Shown in pieces: positions 16,775 to 25,065 of a DNA stretch of 39,155 bases. The notes beneath the pieces are model-generated. The model made no database searches. It saw nothing but the letters and a program-made list of their open reading frames with translations, and was not told the DNA's origin. Position 1 is the stretch's first letter. The number at the start of each line of letters is the position of its first letter. The position numbers and the translations under genes were made by a program. Where the stretch lies: IMG/VR virus record IMGVR_UViG_3300045973_000957, positions 1 to 39,155 of that record; one strand, given 5' to 3'. Source of the DNA: a virus.

Positions 16775-18327
16775 TTACCGTCCGCCACATCAAGCCGTCC
16801 GGCCATCTGCGCCCGGATAGCCTCTTCGGCAATAATCCGCGCCAGCTCCTCCACCGGCAGGCCGGGAAACGCTTCCAGGATGCGTGCCCGCATATCGGTT
16901 AGATCATCGGATCCGGCCAGCGTCTCGCGCAGTTTCCCCACCAGAGCCGTCATGGCGGCATCGGCAGCACTGCCGTGATGGTCCAACAACTGGCTCAGGA
17001 TATCGGCTCCTTCAAGTCCTTCAGCAAACGATGCCGCCGGTACTATCTGACCCGGCAATTGTTTTGTACCAGGAGCGGGCTGATTCGCCGGTGAAGTGCT
17101 TTGCTTGCTGATGGATTCTATGTCACCATCCTCAAAACCATACTCCCGGTTGAAATATCCGACTGTGAACGTGATACCGACATCCTTGGACAAGATGCCG
17201 TCCCGCTCTGCTTTTGTCTTCAAATCCTCCGGCTCGTCGCAATCACGCCAGACCTTAGGCGGGGTTGCACCGGGGCAATTAAGCATGGTGATCCACTTGA
17301 CCAGCGTACTGTTCAGAGTGGCGCAGAGAATATCCGAATCAGCCTTGACCAGCTCCAGGCGAACGCTGTTGCCGACTTCATCCCGTGCCCGGCTGCCGCC
17401 GCCGCCTGATTGGTTGGTACTGCCGGTTTCGCCCAGGACGCATTCTGAAATCTGCTCATCCATATAGCGGGCCAGCTTTTCGTAACAGTCGATAGAACCG
17501 GAGCGGCTTGCTTCCAGATAAGTGATCAGTGTCCCTTCAGGAACGATAATGCCGCTATCCTGGGCAATAGCGGACAGAGCGCCTAAAAGTTTTGCCTTGT
17601 CTTCAGGGGCAGCCCCGGCCGGATATGTGCCCATGGCAGTTGGTGCGGCAAATTTATCCACAAAGGTCAACCAGAAGGTTATGTCTTGGCGCTTGAAATA
17701 CACCGGCCAGAACAGGCGTGTCCCGAGACCGAGACCATACGGGTTGCCATCTTTGGCACCCAGTGAATGCACAATGAATTTGCGCGGCGGTACCGGCTCT
17801 CCCGGGAGCAGGTTTGACCAGGTTTTCAAATTCAGTTTGAAGCCCCGGATGCCGGGGGTGAAAGCAAAGCGCCGTTGCTCGCGGGGCTTGACTTCGCTGG
17901 CAAAGATCTCACTGCCGTTCTGATCCCAGATCACTTCGCCGACGGCATAGCCCTTCAGGATGGCGTCAAGCAGGTTGAGGCACATCTGGTCAAAACCGGA
18001 GCACTGTGCCAGGACTTCATCATCAGGGACGTTCAAGGCCAGATTTTCCAGCTGGTATTTGACCACGTCTGCAGCCTTCTTATCAACCCGGCTGCTAGAG
18101 GCCGGCTCTACATCCCATTCCCGGCCGATGATTGACATCTTACGCTTCTGTAATACCGCAAAGGCGTGCGTATCGCGCTCTATCTGGTCGTAAATCTTCA
18201 GTCCCTGGCTGCCGCCACGAGTCAAAAGCGTATCATCGTTCGGCAGCAGAATTCCGCCGAATACCGGTTGGGTTATATCTTTGGCAACGGTTGCAACTTC
18301 ATTTCGTAACTCGGATGTAAATGCCAT
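16771..18327 (-). CDS. Portal protein (Mu gp29, DUF935)
   Basis: A 518-residue portal protein of the Mu gp29 family. Characteristic stretches are AFAVLQKRKMSIIGREWDVEP, GYAVGEVIW, PREQRRFAFTPG, and CVLGETGSTNQSGGGGSRA, followed by a proline-rich linker (SPANQPAPGTKQLPG) and a helical C-terminus. It starts at ATG 18327, two bases upstream of the terminase stop, and overlaps the MuF gene. The protein forms the head vertex through which DNA is packaged. Confidence 0.92.
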   Translation of the reverse strand: MAFTSELRNEVATVAKDITQPVFGGILLPNDDTLLTRGGSQGLKIYDQIERDTHAFAVLQKRKMSIIGREWDVEPASSSRVDKKAADVVKYQLENLALNVPDDEVLAQCSGFDQMCLNLLDAILKGYAVGEVIWDQNGSEIFASEVKPREQRRFAFTPGIRGFKLNLKTWSNLLPGEPVPPRKFIVHSLGAKDGNPYGLGLGTRLFWPVYFKRQDITFWLTFVDKFAAPTAMGTYPAGAAPEDKAKLLGALSAIAQDSGIIVPEGTLITYLEASRSGSIDCYEKLARYMDEQISECVLGETGSTNQSGGGGSRARDEVGNSVRLELVKADSDILCATLNSTLVKWITMLNCPGATPPKVWRDCDEPEDLKTKAERDGILSKDVGITFTVGYFNREYGFEDGDIESISKQSTSPANQPAPGTKQLPGQIVPAASFAEGLEGADILSQLLDHHGSAADAAMTALVGKLRETLAGSDDLTDMRARILEAFPGLPVEELARIIAEEAIRAQMAGRLDVADGK

Positions 18328-18328
18328 A

Positions 18329-19975
18329 TTAATACCCCATTGAATCGCGGCGAGAAGAGTTTCCGCCCAGGTAATCGGAAAATCCACCAACGGTCTGTCG
18401 GACATCACTGGTTGATTGGAACTCTATCGGTACGACATCCTGTCGAGTGGCAAATTGCCCTAGAACCGTGGCGATAGCTGCGTCGCCATGACGCTTGAAT
18501 GCGGCATCCTTGGTATCCTGGATGCGAAGGCTCGGTAGCTTTATGATGCCGTCGATCAGTTCCAGGGCGCGTATATCGTTGAGCACGTCGGCATCTCTGG
18601 GGAGGTCAAACATGCCATCCTCAAACGCTTGCTGGAACGGTGTCATATTCTCCCGGTACCAGGCGTCGTTCAGCATAACTTCCAGAATGCGTGGCCTGCC
18701 ATATTTGTCGGCGGTTTCCTCGGCAAGGCCGTAGCCGTTGCCGGTGGCGTCCATGGCGCCGTTCCGGAATTTGGGCAGGTGGTCAATGATGTGCCAGATA
18801 ATCTGCTTTTGGTGGCGGGTCGGCACATCCTTCATTTCCAGATAGAACGGTACCCGGCGCGTCAGATTCTGCTCGACGGTCATCGGCCCGAAAACGGCAA
18901 AATCGCCGTGGCGGGCATAGTCGGAACCGAAACTGTGGGCACGGCCCTTGTCCAGGGTCTCCAGGACCGGGTTGACTTTACTCCTGATCCAGTCGGCAAT
19001 CCATGAATCGCGGTACGGTATCGGCTTGGGCACAAAGCTGGTTTCCAGTGCCAGGCGCATGATCGGCCTGACTTCCTTCATGGACTGTTCGATGAGCACG
19101 CCGGGGATCGCCACGCCGGAACCTTCGCGGGGGATGGCGTCCAGTTCCTCCTTTTTGGCGGCTATGTTGCTGCCATACCCCTTGATAATGCCGTCATACC
19201 AGCGCTGCCTGCCCTCCAATGTCGGTTCCCATCCTTTGATGAGACAAACGCGTTCGTACAAGCCGTTATTAACTGCATCATCGAAAGTGCAATGAAAAAC
19301 CTTATAGCCGTTGATTCCGGCCAGAGCGTCATGGATCAACTGATTGAAGGCATTCTTCATGCCGTTGTGGGTGGAGATGATTCGGATCTTGCCCGCCCAG
19401 ATGAGGAGAGCGGTACAGGCGTCAATTACCGCCTGGACGTTCTTGTGGAAGGCAGCCTCATCAATGTTGACGATTCCCTGGAGGCCGCGAATGTTGGCCG
19501 GGTTGCTGGACAGGGCGACAATCTGGAAGCCGCTGGCAAAACGAATGCGGTAGCTGGTGATGTCGCGGGAGCTGCCATCATCTTGCTGATCCTCGAACAG
19601 GAATACCTCGATACCGTTCCACCCTTCGGCCATGGCACAGGCCATGATCTTGGCCATCTTGGCGCAGTAGCCGATAAACTCCAAACCCTTGTCCTTGGTG
19701 TCCCCCACGTAATAGATATTGTCCCCGCCTGCCTTGCGATTACTGGCGGCCGTGATGGTGTCATCCAGGGCGGTTGCGTAGGTGATGCCGGTACGGCGAC
19801 CTTTCTCGGCAATGTTCAGGTCATGCTCGTGGAGCTGTTTGATCCATTGCCGCTGATGCAGCATAAGCACACCATCGGCAAGCGGATCGAATGTCCCGTC
19901 GGTAGGGATTTCACGCGCACGGGGTGGAAGTTCGGCCTCATCCAGTATGCGTATGACATCACCGGGGGTGCTCAC
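18329..19975 (-). CDS. Terminase large subunit (Mu gp28)
   Basis: A 548-residue packaging ATPase/nuclease of the Mu gp28 type. The deviant Walker A is EKGRRTGITY (57-66) and the Walker B is GIVNIDEAAF (D172, E173); the coupling segment LSSNPANIRGLQG lies between. The C-terminal nuclease half has FGSDYARHGD and DATGNGYGLAEE. The GTG start overlaps the stop of the small subunit (GTGA). Confidence 0.92.
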   Translation of the reverse strand: MSTPGDVIRILDEAELPPRAREIPTDGTFDPLADGVLMLHQRQWIKQLHEHDLNIAEKGRRTGITYATALDDTITAASNRKAGGDNIYYVGDTKDKGLEFIGYCAKMAKIMACAMAEGWNGIEVFLFEDQQDDGSSRDITSYRIRFASGFQIVALSSNPANIRGLQGIVNIDEAAFHKNVQAVIDACTALLIWAGKIRIISTHNGMKNAFNQLIHDALAGINGYKVFHCTFDDAVNNGLYERVCLIKGWEPTLEGRQRWYDGIIKGYGSNIAAKKEELDAIPREGSGVAIPGVLIEQSMKEVRPIMRLALETSFVPKPIPYRDSWIADWIRSKVNPVLETLDKGRAHSFGSDYARHGDFAVFGPMTVEQNLTRRVPFYLEMKDVPTRHQKQIIWHIIDHLPKFRNGAMDATGNGYGLAEETADKYGRPRILEVMLNDAWYRENMTPFQQAFEDGMFDLPRDADVLNDIRALELIDGIIKLPSLRIQDTKDAAFKRHGDAAIATVLGQFATRQDVVPIEFQSTSDVRQTVGGFSDYLGGNSSRRDSMGY

Positions 19976-20523
19976 TGGACCCCCAAAACCTGCTGACGCC
20001 AGAAGGCCGCCTGCTCGGTGTTCAAGCCCTGCTGTACCGCCGCTTTTTCAACAGCATCGGCGGCATCGGTCAATGCCTGTTTCCGGATTTCCTTTTCCTT
20101 CTTCAGGTTAAGCACGGCGGATTGCTCCGTGCGGGCAAGGGCCAGGGTCATCCGGTTCACCATGTCAACGGTGCCGGGCATATCCTCGATCTGCAGGGTT
20201 TGCATTTGACCGAGCATATCGTACATCATGGTTTGGAGCGTCTCGTTAAGCACCATTCCCATTGCTCCCTGGCGCTTAGCGTCACCTGTTAGCTGGGAGG
20301 TTATCTCACGGGAACGGCGCAGCCGTGATGCCACATCCTCAATAGCAACGATCTGGTCCTTGCGGGCAGCTTTCCGGGCTTCATCCCATTCATTGCCGGC
20401 GCGCTTCTTCCAGTCGCGTAGGCTGTTTATGCTGACGCCCAGCTCCTGGGCGATGGCGGGAATTTCCATACCATCGGCGTACAGCCTGATCGCCTCAATT
20501 TCCAGTTCGGCACGCTTGCCCAT
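19972..20523 (-). CDS. Terminase small subunit (Mu gp27, DUF3486)
   Basis: A 183-residue protein from ATG 20523. Residues 10-40 form a helix-turn-helix (LYADGMEIPAIAQELGVS, then SLRDWKKRAGNEW) of the Mu gp27 family, followed by long helices and a lysine-rich coiled coil. It is presumed to recognise phage ends for headful packaging. The longer in-frame start at 20610 would overlap the upstream gene and has no ribosome-binding site. Confidence 0.85.
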   Translation of the reverse strand: MGKRAELEIEAIRLYADGMEIPAIAQELGVSINSLRDWKKRAGNEWDEARKAARKDQIVAIEDVASRLRRSREITSQLTGDAKRQGAMGMVLNETLQTMMYDMLGQMQTLQIEDMPGTVDMVNRMTLALARTEQSAVLNLKKEKEIRKQALTDAADAVEKAAVQQGLNTEQAAFWRQQVLGVQ

Positions 20524-20524
20524 A

Positions 20525-20830
20525 TCAGTTCCCCGGCCCGGGGCGCTTGATGCCCGGCACAGTAATGTCGCCACGGGCAACGTCAGTGCCTCGCTGGGTA
20601 ATGGTGGCAATATAGGTGCCGGTGCTCAGAACCTCGTAGGTCAGATACCCCTGCTCTTTCAGCCAGGAAAGTTCTGTGCGCACCTGATCGCGGCTGCACC
20701 GGTGACCGAAGGTCTTGAGGATATCCTGCAGGATGGAATCGTTGCAGGAATAACCGCCGGTTTGTTCCAGGGAACGCAGGATTACGAGGCGCATGTCTTC
20801 AATCCAGATCTGGTTGAATGGGGCGGTCAT
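20525..20830 (-). CDS. Mu gp26-like winged-helix protein
   Basis: A 101-residue protein with a winged-helix fold: RLVILRSLEQTGG, then the recognition segment SRDQVRTELSWLKEQGYL and a C-terminal wing ending VARGDITVPGI. It lies between the DUF2730 and small terminase genes, as in Mu. Its ribosome-binding site is AAAGGAG. The function is unknown; it may help in DNA packaging. Confidence 0.75.
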   Translation of the reverse strand: MTAPFNQIWIEDMRLVILRSLEQTGGYSCNDSILQDILKTFGHRCSRDQVRTELSWLKEQGYLTYEVLSTGTYIATITQRGTDVARGDITVPGIKRPGPGN

Positions 20831-20833
20831 GGT

Positions 20834-21253
20834 TTAACGCTCCTTTATGTGGTGTTCAAGGATGAGTTCCAGATTACGGGAAAGCACCTTGAACTCACCT
20901 TCAATGTTTTTGGTCGCCCCGAGCAGGCTGTCGATACGAACATGGATTTTGCCCAGGTCCTCGGCTTTCGGCAGATGCTTAACCTCGGCAATCAGTGTAT
21001 CGATCAGCTCCTTGTGTTGCCGCAAACGATCACTGTGTCCGTCCAGGCGCATCGTGGTGTGCGAGTGGCTGTTGCATCCAGTTGTTGGAATGGCCGCCAG
21101 TTTGGTTTTGATATCGGCAAGCTCCTTGTTTTGAGCTTCAAAACGGGCCTTGGTCACCTTGTCACGGTTTGACCAGTAGTTGGATACACCAACGATCACG
21201 TTGATCACTGTCATGGTCACCGTTAAATAAAACATTGCTGCCGGGTAATTCAC
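20834..21253 (-). CDS. DUF2730 membrane/coiled-coil protein (Mu gp25)
   Basis: A 139-residue protein with one N-terminal membrane segment (AMFYLTVTMTVINVIVGVSN) followed by a long coiled coil. This is the DUF2730 (Mu gp25) pattern. Its GTG start overlaps the stop of the TraR-like gene (GTGA). The function is not known; the membrane segment and the location near lysis genes could point to a spanin-like or scaffold role. Confidence 0.8.
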   Translation of the reverse strand: MNYPAAMFYLTVTMTVINVIVGVSNYWSNRDKVTKARFEAQNKELADIKTKLAAIPTTGCNSHSHTTMRLDGHSDRLRQHKELIDTLIAEVKHLPKAEDLGKIHVRIDSLLGATKNIEGEFKVLSRNLELILEHHIKER

Positions 21254-21459
21254 GCTTCCTCCCTATTTTCAAATTCAATTTGACAATCAATGCAGCGCAG
21301 GCAACCGGGTTTCGCGTTGCGCCGTTTTACCGGAATCTCATTTTTGCACTCTTGGCAATAGATGCTGTCGTTGTTATCGTGCTCACGGTTTTTTAACTGC
21401 GCCAGGGCAAATGCCTGGAACTCTTCATTCTGCCGCTGGACGAAGTCCATATCATCCAT
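21250..21459 (-). CDS. TraR/DksA-type zinc finger protein
   Basis: A 69-residue protein from ATG 21459 (MDDMDFVQRQNEEFQ), a start typical of TraR proteins. The C-terminus has the four-cysteine zinc finger CQEC...CLRCIDC. TraR/DksA proteins bind the RNA polymerase secondary channel and alter promoter kinetics; small versions are common in Mu-like phages. It overlaps the upstream gene by 8 bp. Confidence 0.85.
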   Translation of the reverse strand: MDDMDFVQRQNEEFQAFALAQLKNREHDNNDSIYCQECKNEIPVKRRNAKPGCLRCIDCQIEFENREEA

Positions 21460-21880
21460 TGCTTGTGCCCGCATTTTGGGTGCGTATACCCAGGACGGCG
21501 TCATACAGCTGCTGCGGGCTGATTGGCCTGCCCGCTATTCCCGCCAATTCCGCGCATAACTCTGAGCAGTACCAGCGCCGTTTATCCTGCACTCCGAAAA
21601 ACGTAAATCCGAAGATGCCCAGCCAGTCGTATTTTTTGCCCAGCTGCTCATTGATCCAGGCGGTATCTTTGACCAGCACAACCGGGACAATTTCCCAATG
21701 CAGCCGGTTAAAACCAGAGGTACTCCGTATCCGGACATTGCCTTCCCAGGCATCGGCGCTGCAGGCAATGGCATCGTCTACAACCAGCTCCACATGGCTA
21801 AAGCGGCTGCGGGTCCAACGTCTGATCAGCCGGTCAAACAGGCGGGGCGGGCCGCAATAGAACCAGAGCTCCGCTTTCAT
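21452..21880 (-). CDS. Permuted papain-like (YiiX/NlpC-P60 type) hydrolase
   Basis: A 142-residue protein with the permuted papain-fold pattern: His29 in FSHVELVV early and Cys105 in RWYCSELC late, the order seen in YiiX and permuted NlpC/P60 enzymes. Such proteins cleave amide or ester bonds in lipids or peptidoglycan peptides. It is encoded near the lysis genes and begins directly after the upstream stop (TAA ATG). A role in cell-wall passage or lysis is plausible but not shown. Confidence 0.72.
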   Translation of the reverse strand: MKAELWFYCGPPRLFDRLIRRWTRSRFSHVELVVDDAIACSADAWEGNVRIRSTSGFNRLHWEIVPVVLVKDTAWINEQLGKKYDWLGIFGFTFFGVQDKRRWYCSELCAELAGIAGRPISPQQLYDAVLGIRTQNAGTSNG

Positions 21881-22276
21881 TTATGCCCCCTGAGGGAATT
21901 CCGACGGCACCGGGTTAAGCGGACTCATCGGGATTATACGAGGGTACGTGACCTCGGTAACGGCAGGATCACCGGCGTCGCGAAGCGCTGCCGTCGCCAG
22001 GTAGTGTGATGCGCCGAGAGTGTAGTACTCGGCCTCGGTGGCATCACGGAGGTACTCCCCCGTAGTCGGGTCGTACACCGGAAAGGTGAAACTCGGATCA
22101 AAGCCCTTCTGGAGGGCATTCAGCCGTTTGATTGTCGGTTCTCCGCCGTCGAAGGAGCTGATCTCCTGTTCTGCATAGGTAATCTCCGGAGCTTTGCCGA
22201 AGGAATTCTTGATCATGACGAACCCGGCACGGGTCCAGCGGGCAAATGCGCCTGATTGTTCTTTGTAGTTGGTCAT
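21881..22276 (-). CDS. Hypothetical late protein
   Basis: A 131-residue protein from ATG 22276 (ribosome-binding site AAAAGGAG). It begins MTNYKEQSGAFARWTRAGF and later has YPRIIPMSPLNPVP. No family was recognised. It is the first gene after a 14-bp inverted repeat that separates it from the upstream genes. Confidence 0.7.
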   Translation of the reverse strand: MTNYKEQSGAFARWTRAGFVMIKNSFGKAPEITYAEQEISSFDGGEPTIKRLNALQKGFDPSFTFPVYDPTTGEYLRDATEAEYYTLGASHYLATAALRDAGDPAVTEVTYPRIIPMSPLNPVPSEFPQGA

Positions 22277-22292
22277 GGTTTCTCCTTTTGTG

Positions 22293-22338
22293 TTCGACTC
22301 CGCTCACCCACCGGTAGCGGCCCCTGAGCGGAGTCGAA
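22293..22338. repeat. 14-bp perfect inverted repeat (REP-like)
   Basis: TTCGACTCCGCTCA (22293-22306) and TGAGCGGAGTCGAA (22325-22338) are perfect inverted arms around an 18-bp loop. The motif TTCGACTCCGCTCA resembles dispersed palindromic repeats common in many bacterial genomes. It lies in the 71-bp gap between two late genes and may also act as a transcriptional hairpin. Confidence 0.7.
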
Positions 22339-22347
22339 GGGTTAGGG

Positions 22348-22509
22348 TTATACTTCGACGCCGTACATGCCGTCGAAAAGTTTGTGGGCATAGGCCAGCA
22401 GCTGTTCTGCCGTAGGACAGGTTGAATCACTGCGCCCGTTCCATTGCAGATGCTGCGAAGCGATCTGCATACACTGCTGCATTTTGCTGTTGTACTCTTC
22501 GCGTGTCAT
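22348..22509 (-). CDS. Small hypothetical protein (53 aa)
   Basis: A 53-residue frame coupled to the upstream gene by ATGA (stop at 22506, start at 22509). It begins MTREEYNSKMQQCMQIASQH and contains TCPTAEQLLAYAHKLFDGMYG. No family was recognised. The coupling and good length make it a likely gene. Confidence 0.65.
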   Translation of the reverse strand: MTREEYNSKMQQCMQIASQHLQWNGRSDSTCPTAEQLLAYAHKLFDGMYGVEV

Positions 22510-22799
22510 GTCGGTATCTCCTTTATGCCAGCTTCATCGGTATTTATGCCGGGGTTCCCGGTGTCAATGTGTGATATTTCAAAAACCAGCGTCAGCTTGC
22601 GGCGATCTGTCTGAAATGATCGCTTGTTGTTGCCTGAAACAATCCGCCCCTGGTATTCGCTGCCGTCCGGAAGAATCAGTTTAGCCGATTGCGGCGCCGG
22701 CTCTCCCTGCGCATGGAAGATTTTACCTTGTTCCGCAGTGGTTTCCCTGTTTTTACCGGCGTGGCGGCCATCCATCCTGAAGTAGTGTTTCCCGTGCAT
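22506..22799 (-). CDS. Hypothetical late protein ending in two hairpin-repeat copies
   Basis: A 97-residue protein from ATG 22799 (GGAG eight bases upstream). The body includes SAKLILPDGSEYQGRIVSGN. The last 19 residues, DTGNPGINTDEAGIKEIPT, are encoded by two tandem copies of the dispersed hairpin repeat. A competing 67-residue frame (22676-22879) overlaps its 5' part in another phase. This frame is preferred because of its richer, more protein-like sequence. Confidence 0.65.
   Translation of the reverse strand: MHGKHYFRMDGRHAGKNRETTAEQGKIFHAQGEPAPQSAKLILPDGSEYQGRIVSGNNKRSFQTDRRKLTLVFEISHIDTGNPGINTDEAGIKEIPT
22522..22562 (-). repeat. Dispersed hairpin repeat, two tandem copies
   Basis: Plus-strand copies TTTATGCCAGCTTCATCGGT (22522-22541) and TTTATGCCGGGGTTCCCGGT (22543-22562), one base apart. 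On the coding strand they read ACCGAT...GGCATAAA and ACCGGG...GGCATAAA. They encode TDEAGIK and TGNPGIN in the same frame. The downstream one supplies AAAGGAG as the ribosome-binding site for the next gene. Confidence 0.8.
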
Positions 22800-22865
22800 C
22801 CGATAACTCCGTTGAGTATGTGCATAGTCACCTTTTCAAAAAAAGTGCGCCGGGGCGTAAACAGT

Positions 22866-23141
22866 TTATGCAGTTTCATGGCTTACTCCTATGGCAATAT
22901 TATATGTACCTATTGCGGTCGGAATACCGCTAATCATGCCGTCAGATGACAGTGTCAGGCTGGGGGGCAGGCTGGTCCCATACTTGGTTTCCCATGTGGC
23001 GATCTCGTTCGGCAGCACACCTGCGGCTGTCAGTTGGAACGCGTATGGCACCCCTACCATGGCCCCCGGTAACACTGGGGGGTTGGTCTGCACCACTGGG
23101 TCCGTTAACGCCCTCATTCTGCGATGTTGCCTGCCGATCAT
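22866..23141 (-). CDS. Putative Ig-like (He_PIG) virion accessory protein
   Basis: A 91-residue protein whose start at 23141 overlaps the upstream stop (ATGA). Residues about 20-90 match a putative Ig (He_PIG) domain: GVPYAFQLTAAG, then LPPSLTLSSDGMISGIPTA and GTYNIAIGVSHE. Small Ig-like proteins often decorate phage capsids or fibers. It lies in a cluster of accessory virion genes next to the holin. Confidence 0.7.
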   Translation of the reverse strand: MIGRQHRRMRALTDPVVQTNPPVLPGAMVGVPYAFQLTAAGVLPNEIATWETKYGTSLPPSLTLSSDGMISGIPTAIGTYNIAIGVSHETA

Positions 23142-23572
23142 CCTACGTCCCTCCGTGAAACGCCGCCGGACATGGTCGCCCAATTATTTCTGCTGAAGAA
23201 CTCCAGCTCATCTATTCCCGACGGCGTCAATGCGGGCATATATCTGCCCGGCCAGGCGCATGGGGCGGAAGCAGCACTGAAGAACGTTTGCCCGACCAAT
23301 CCACCGTTAGTCAGTTCCAGGGTAATCCCGCGTATGCCGGGTTGAGGGTTGGTCACGGTCCAGACACAGTTCCCGGTTGCCTCTGCGATAAAGATGGAAC
23401 CCTGTGACAGATCCAGCTCCTGAGTCCCTGAAACAGTTCCCAGATCAACAACCGTTTCCGGCATCCCTGCGCCTGGGGGGCCTTGCAACCCAACGGTCGC
23501 AGTGACAACAACCTTCGGAGTGGTAACAACACTGACGGCCACCGGAGGGGTAACGACAGTAACGAGGCTCAT
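23138..23572 (-). CDS. Fiber-like protein, paralogue of the 0.3-kb gene
   Basis: A 144-residue protein. The N-terminal 30 residues are valine-rich, then a short collagen-like GLQGPPGAG leads to a C-terminal domain (about 42-144) ending GGVSRRDVG. That domain is about two thirds identical to the C-terminus of the protein at 301-843. Both probably share a fold used at the virion surface. It is coupled to its neighbours by ATGA overlaps on both sides. Confidence 0.78.
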   Translation of the reverse strand: MSLVTVVTPPVAVSVVTTPKVVVTATVGLQGPPGAGMPETVVDLGTVSGTQELDLSQGSIFIAEATGNCVWTVTNPQPGIRGITLELTNGGLVGQTFFSAASAPCAWPGRYMPALTPSGIDELEFFSRNNWATMSGGVSRRDVG

Positions 23573-23919
23573 TTCACCACTTCCGCTGTAACGCTGGCAC
23601 CGCCCTGGAGCTCCGGCAGTACCGTGCCGTCAGCTGCCGTCAGTTCAATGCCCCAGACATAGGTAATGTTTGGCGTGGCCTGTAATGATGCAGTTTGGAG
23701 CGACGTCAGGGAACGATAGATCAGCCCGGACGCCGGTAACGGAACCGAACAGAAAAACGTTGCCGCCAGCTCACCGTTGATGCGGCGCAGTTGCGAACGC
23801 ACGGTGAACCCGGTCAGATCCATGGGTATATTGCCCTCTTGGTTGACCTGTGCCGTATCGCTGTAATCGCTCCCCTGGATGATGGGGATGACGCCCTGTG
23901 CCTGACATGAGTACGGCAT
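23569..23919 (-). CDS. Hypothetical virion protein (BppU-like N-domain?)
   Basis: A 116-residue beta-rich protein. The pattern QGSDYSDTAQVNQEGNIPMD, then LTGFTVRSQLR, resembles the N-terminal domain of BppU-type baseplate/fiber proteins, which connect fibers to virions. It precedes the fiber-like gene and starts within TAATG of the holin stop. The family call is tentative. Confidence 0.7.
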   Translation of the reverse strand: MPYSCQAQGVIPIIQGSDYSDTAQVNQEGNIPMDLTGFTVRSQLRRINGELAATFFCSVPLPASGLIYRSLTSLQTASLQATPNITYVWGIELTAADGTVLPELQGGASVTAEVVK

Positions 23920-24407
23920 TACCGGGTAGCCCCTTTTATTTTCTCCATCGTGCGCATGCCGCCGAGGCCGAGCATGCCGGTCAGCAGAAAGGCCAGGTCA
24001 CTCATGGGTATATCTGCCATAGGGGGCAGTACTGAGACGTAACCAAAGGGAATTCCAGCCACCTGGACACACCAGGGCAGGAGCGGTTTGACAATAAAAG
24101 TGTATCCGAGCCCGGCGACACAGACCCAACCGACCGCCGGCCGCCAGCCGGATTTGTAGAGGCTGTCGCTGGCAGCTTCGATCTTGTTCAGTTCCAGCTG
24201 CCCGGTCATTTGGGCGGTGTCGTAATCAGCAGCGGCTTTTTGCAACACGGCTTCCGTGGCATTCAACTGCTCCTGGAGCGCGACTTTCTGCTCTGCCGTC
24301 AACGGCTCCTCGCCGGTAATGGCGGTGCGGATATCCTTCGCCATGATGCCGAACCCTTCAGCCGCTCCCTTAACACCGCCTGCCAGTAAACTGTCCCAGA
24401 ATGCCAT
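23919..24407 (-). CDS. Holin (3TM family)
   Basis: A 162-residue protein from ATG 24407 (AAGGGG upstream). After a helical N-terminal region, two hydrophobic stretches (PAVGWVCVAGLGYTFIVKPL and SDLAFLLTGMLGLGG) and an amphipathic helix match the 3TM holin family. It follows the endolysin in a lysis cassette and should permeabilise the inner membrane. The longer in-frame start at 24437 overlaps the endolysin gene and is less likely. Confidence 0.8.
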   Translation of the reverse strand: MAFWDSLLAGGVKGAAEGFGIMAKDIRTAITGEEPLTAEQKVALQEQLNATEAVLQKAAADYDTAQMTGQLELNKIEAASDSLYKSGWRPAVGWVCVAGLGYTFIVKPLLPWCVQVAGIPFGYVSVLPPMADIPMSDLAFLLTGMLGLGGMRTMEKIKGATR

Positions 24408-24429
24408 GTGTGACCCCTTGTTTCCCCTG

Positions 24430-25065
24430 TTAAGCAAATACTTCCATTGCCTTTACGTAGCGCATATTGCGGTCGGCAAGGCCGTTATAACCGCCGTTGA
24501 CAACTCTGGTTATGTGTGCCGTTTTTTCGGCATCAGCCAGGAGGTTCAACTCGTTGCGGCTCCAAAACCAACACGCCGACTCGATAGCGCCTTCCGGCGT
24601 CTCCAGGTAGGCGGTGATCTCGTTGTAAGGTTTCCCGGCGGAGCGGGCAAAATTGATGTAGTTAGCGCGACCCGTGCACTGGATAGCGCCGCGTCCCCGA
24701 TGGGCCCAACCGTCGCCGGACGCTTCGTTTCCGTTGCCCAGGCGATTGGCATAGACGCTGTTGGCGATGGCCTCCGGATTACGGTGAAGCTTCAGGGCGA
24801 GGGCGTTGGGGGCTTTGATCTTTGCCTTGGGATCCACTGCGTAGCGGTTTGGCCATTGCGTTGCCAGGGCTTCGGCGCTGTAGTTGAGGTTCTCGACCAA
24901 CACGGTAAAACCGGCGCTTTCATGGCCACACTGGGCAAGGAACGCGGCGATTCGTAGTGGCGTGGTGATTCCGTACTTCGGCAATATAGCGTTGAGCGCC
25001 GCAGACCAGATGCCGGGCTGTTTATTACCGGGGAATAATTTTATGAACTGTTCGGGGGTTATCAT
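24430..25065 (-). CDS. Endolysin (GH19 family)
   Basis: A 211-residue endolysin from ATG 25065 behind GGGAGGG. The glycoside hydrolase 19 fold is visible: AAFLAQCGHESAGF with Glu49 as the likely catalytic acid, NRLGNGNEASGDGWAHRGRG, IQCTGRANY, and VNGGYNGLADR. The enzyme would cleave peptidoglycan at lysis. It is the first gene of the late operon behind the intergenic region. An upstream in-frame start at 25101 has no good ribosome-binding site. Confidence 0.9.
   Translation of the reverse strand: MITPEQFIKLFPGNKQPGIWSAALNAILPKYGITTPLRIAAFLAQCGHESAGFTVLVENLNYSAEALATQWPNRYAVDPKAKIKAPNALALKLHRNPEAIANSVYANRLGNGNEASGDGWAHRGRGAIQCTGRANYINFARSAGKPYNEITAYLETPEGAIESACWFWSRNELNLLADAEKTAHITRVVNGGYNGLADRNMRYVKAMEVFA

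Noticed and set aside
19292-19996. Plus-strand 234-residue frame opposite the terminase gene
   Set aside because: It is the antisense shadow of a high-GC conserved gene; the terminase motifs are on the minus strand.
22676-22879. Minus-strand 67-residue frame starting within the Ig-like gene's stop
   Set aside because: It overlaps the better 97-residue frame by 124 bp and ends in low-complexity basic residues; kept only as an alternative.
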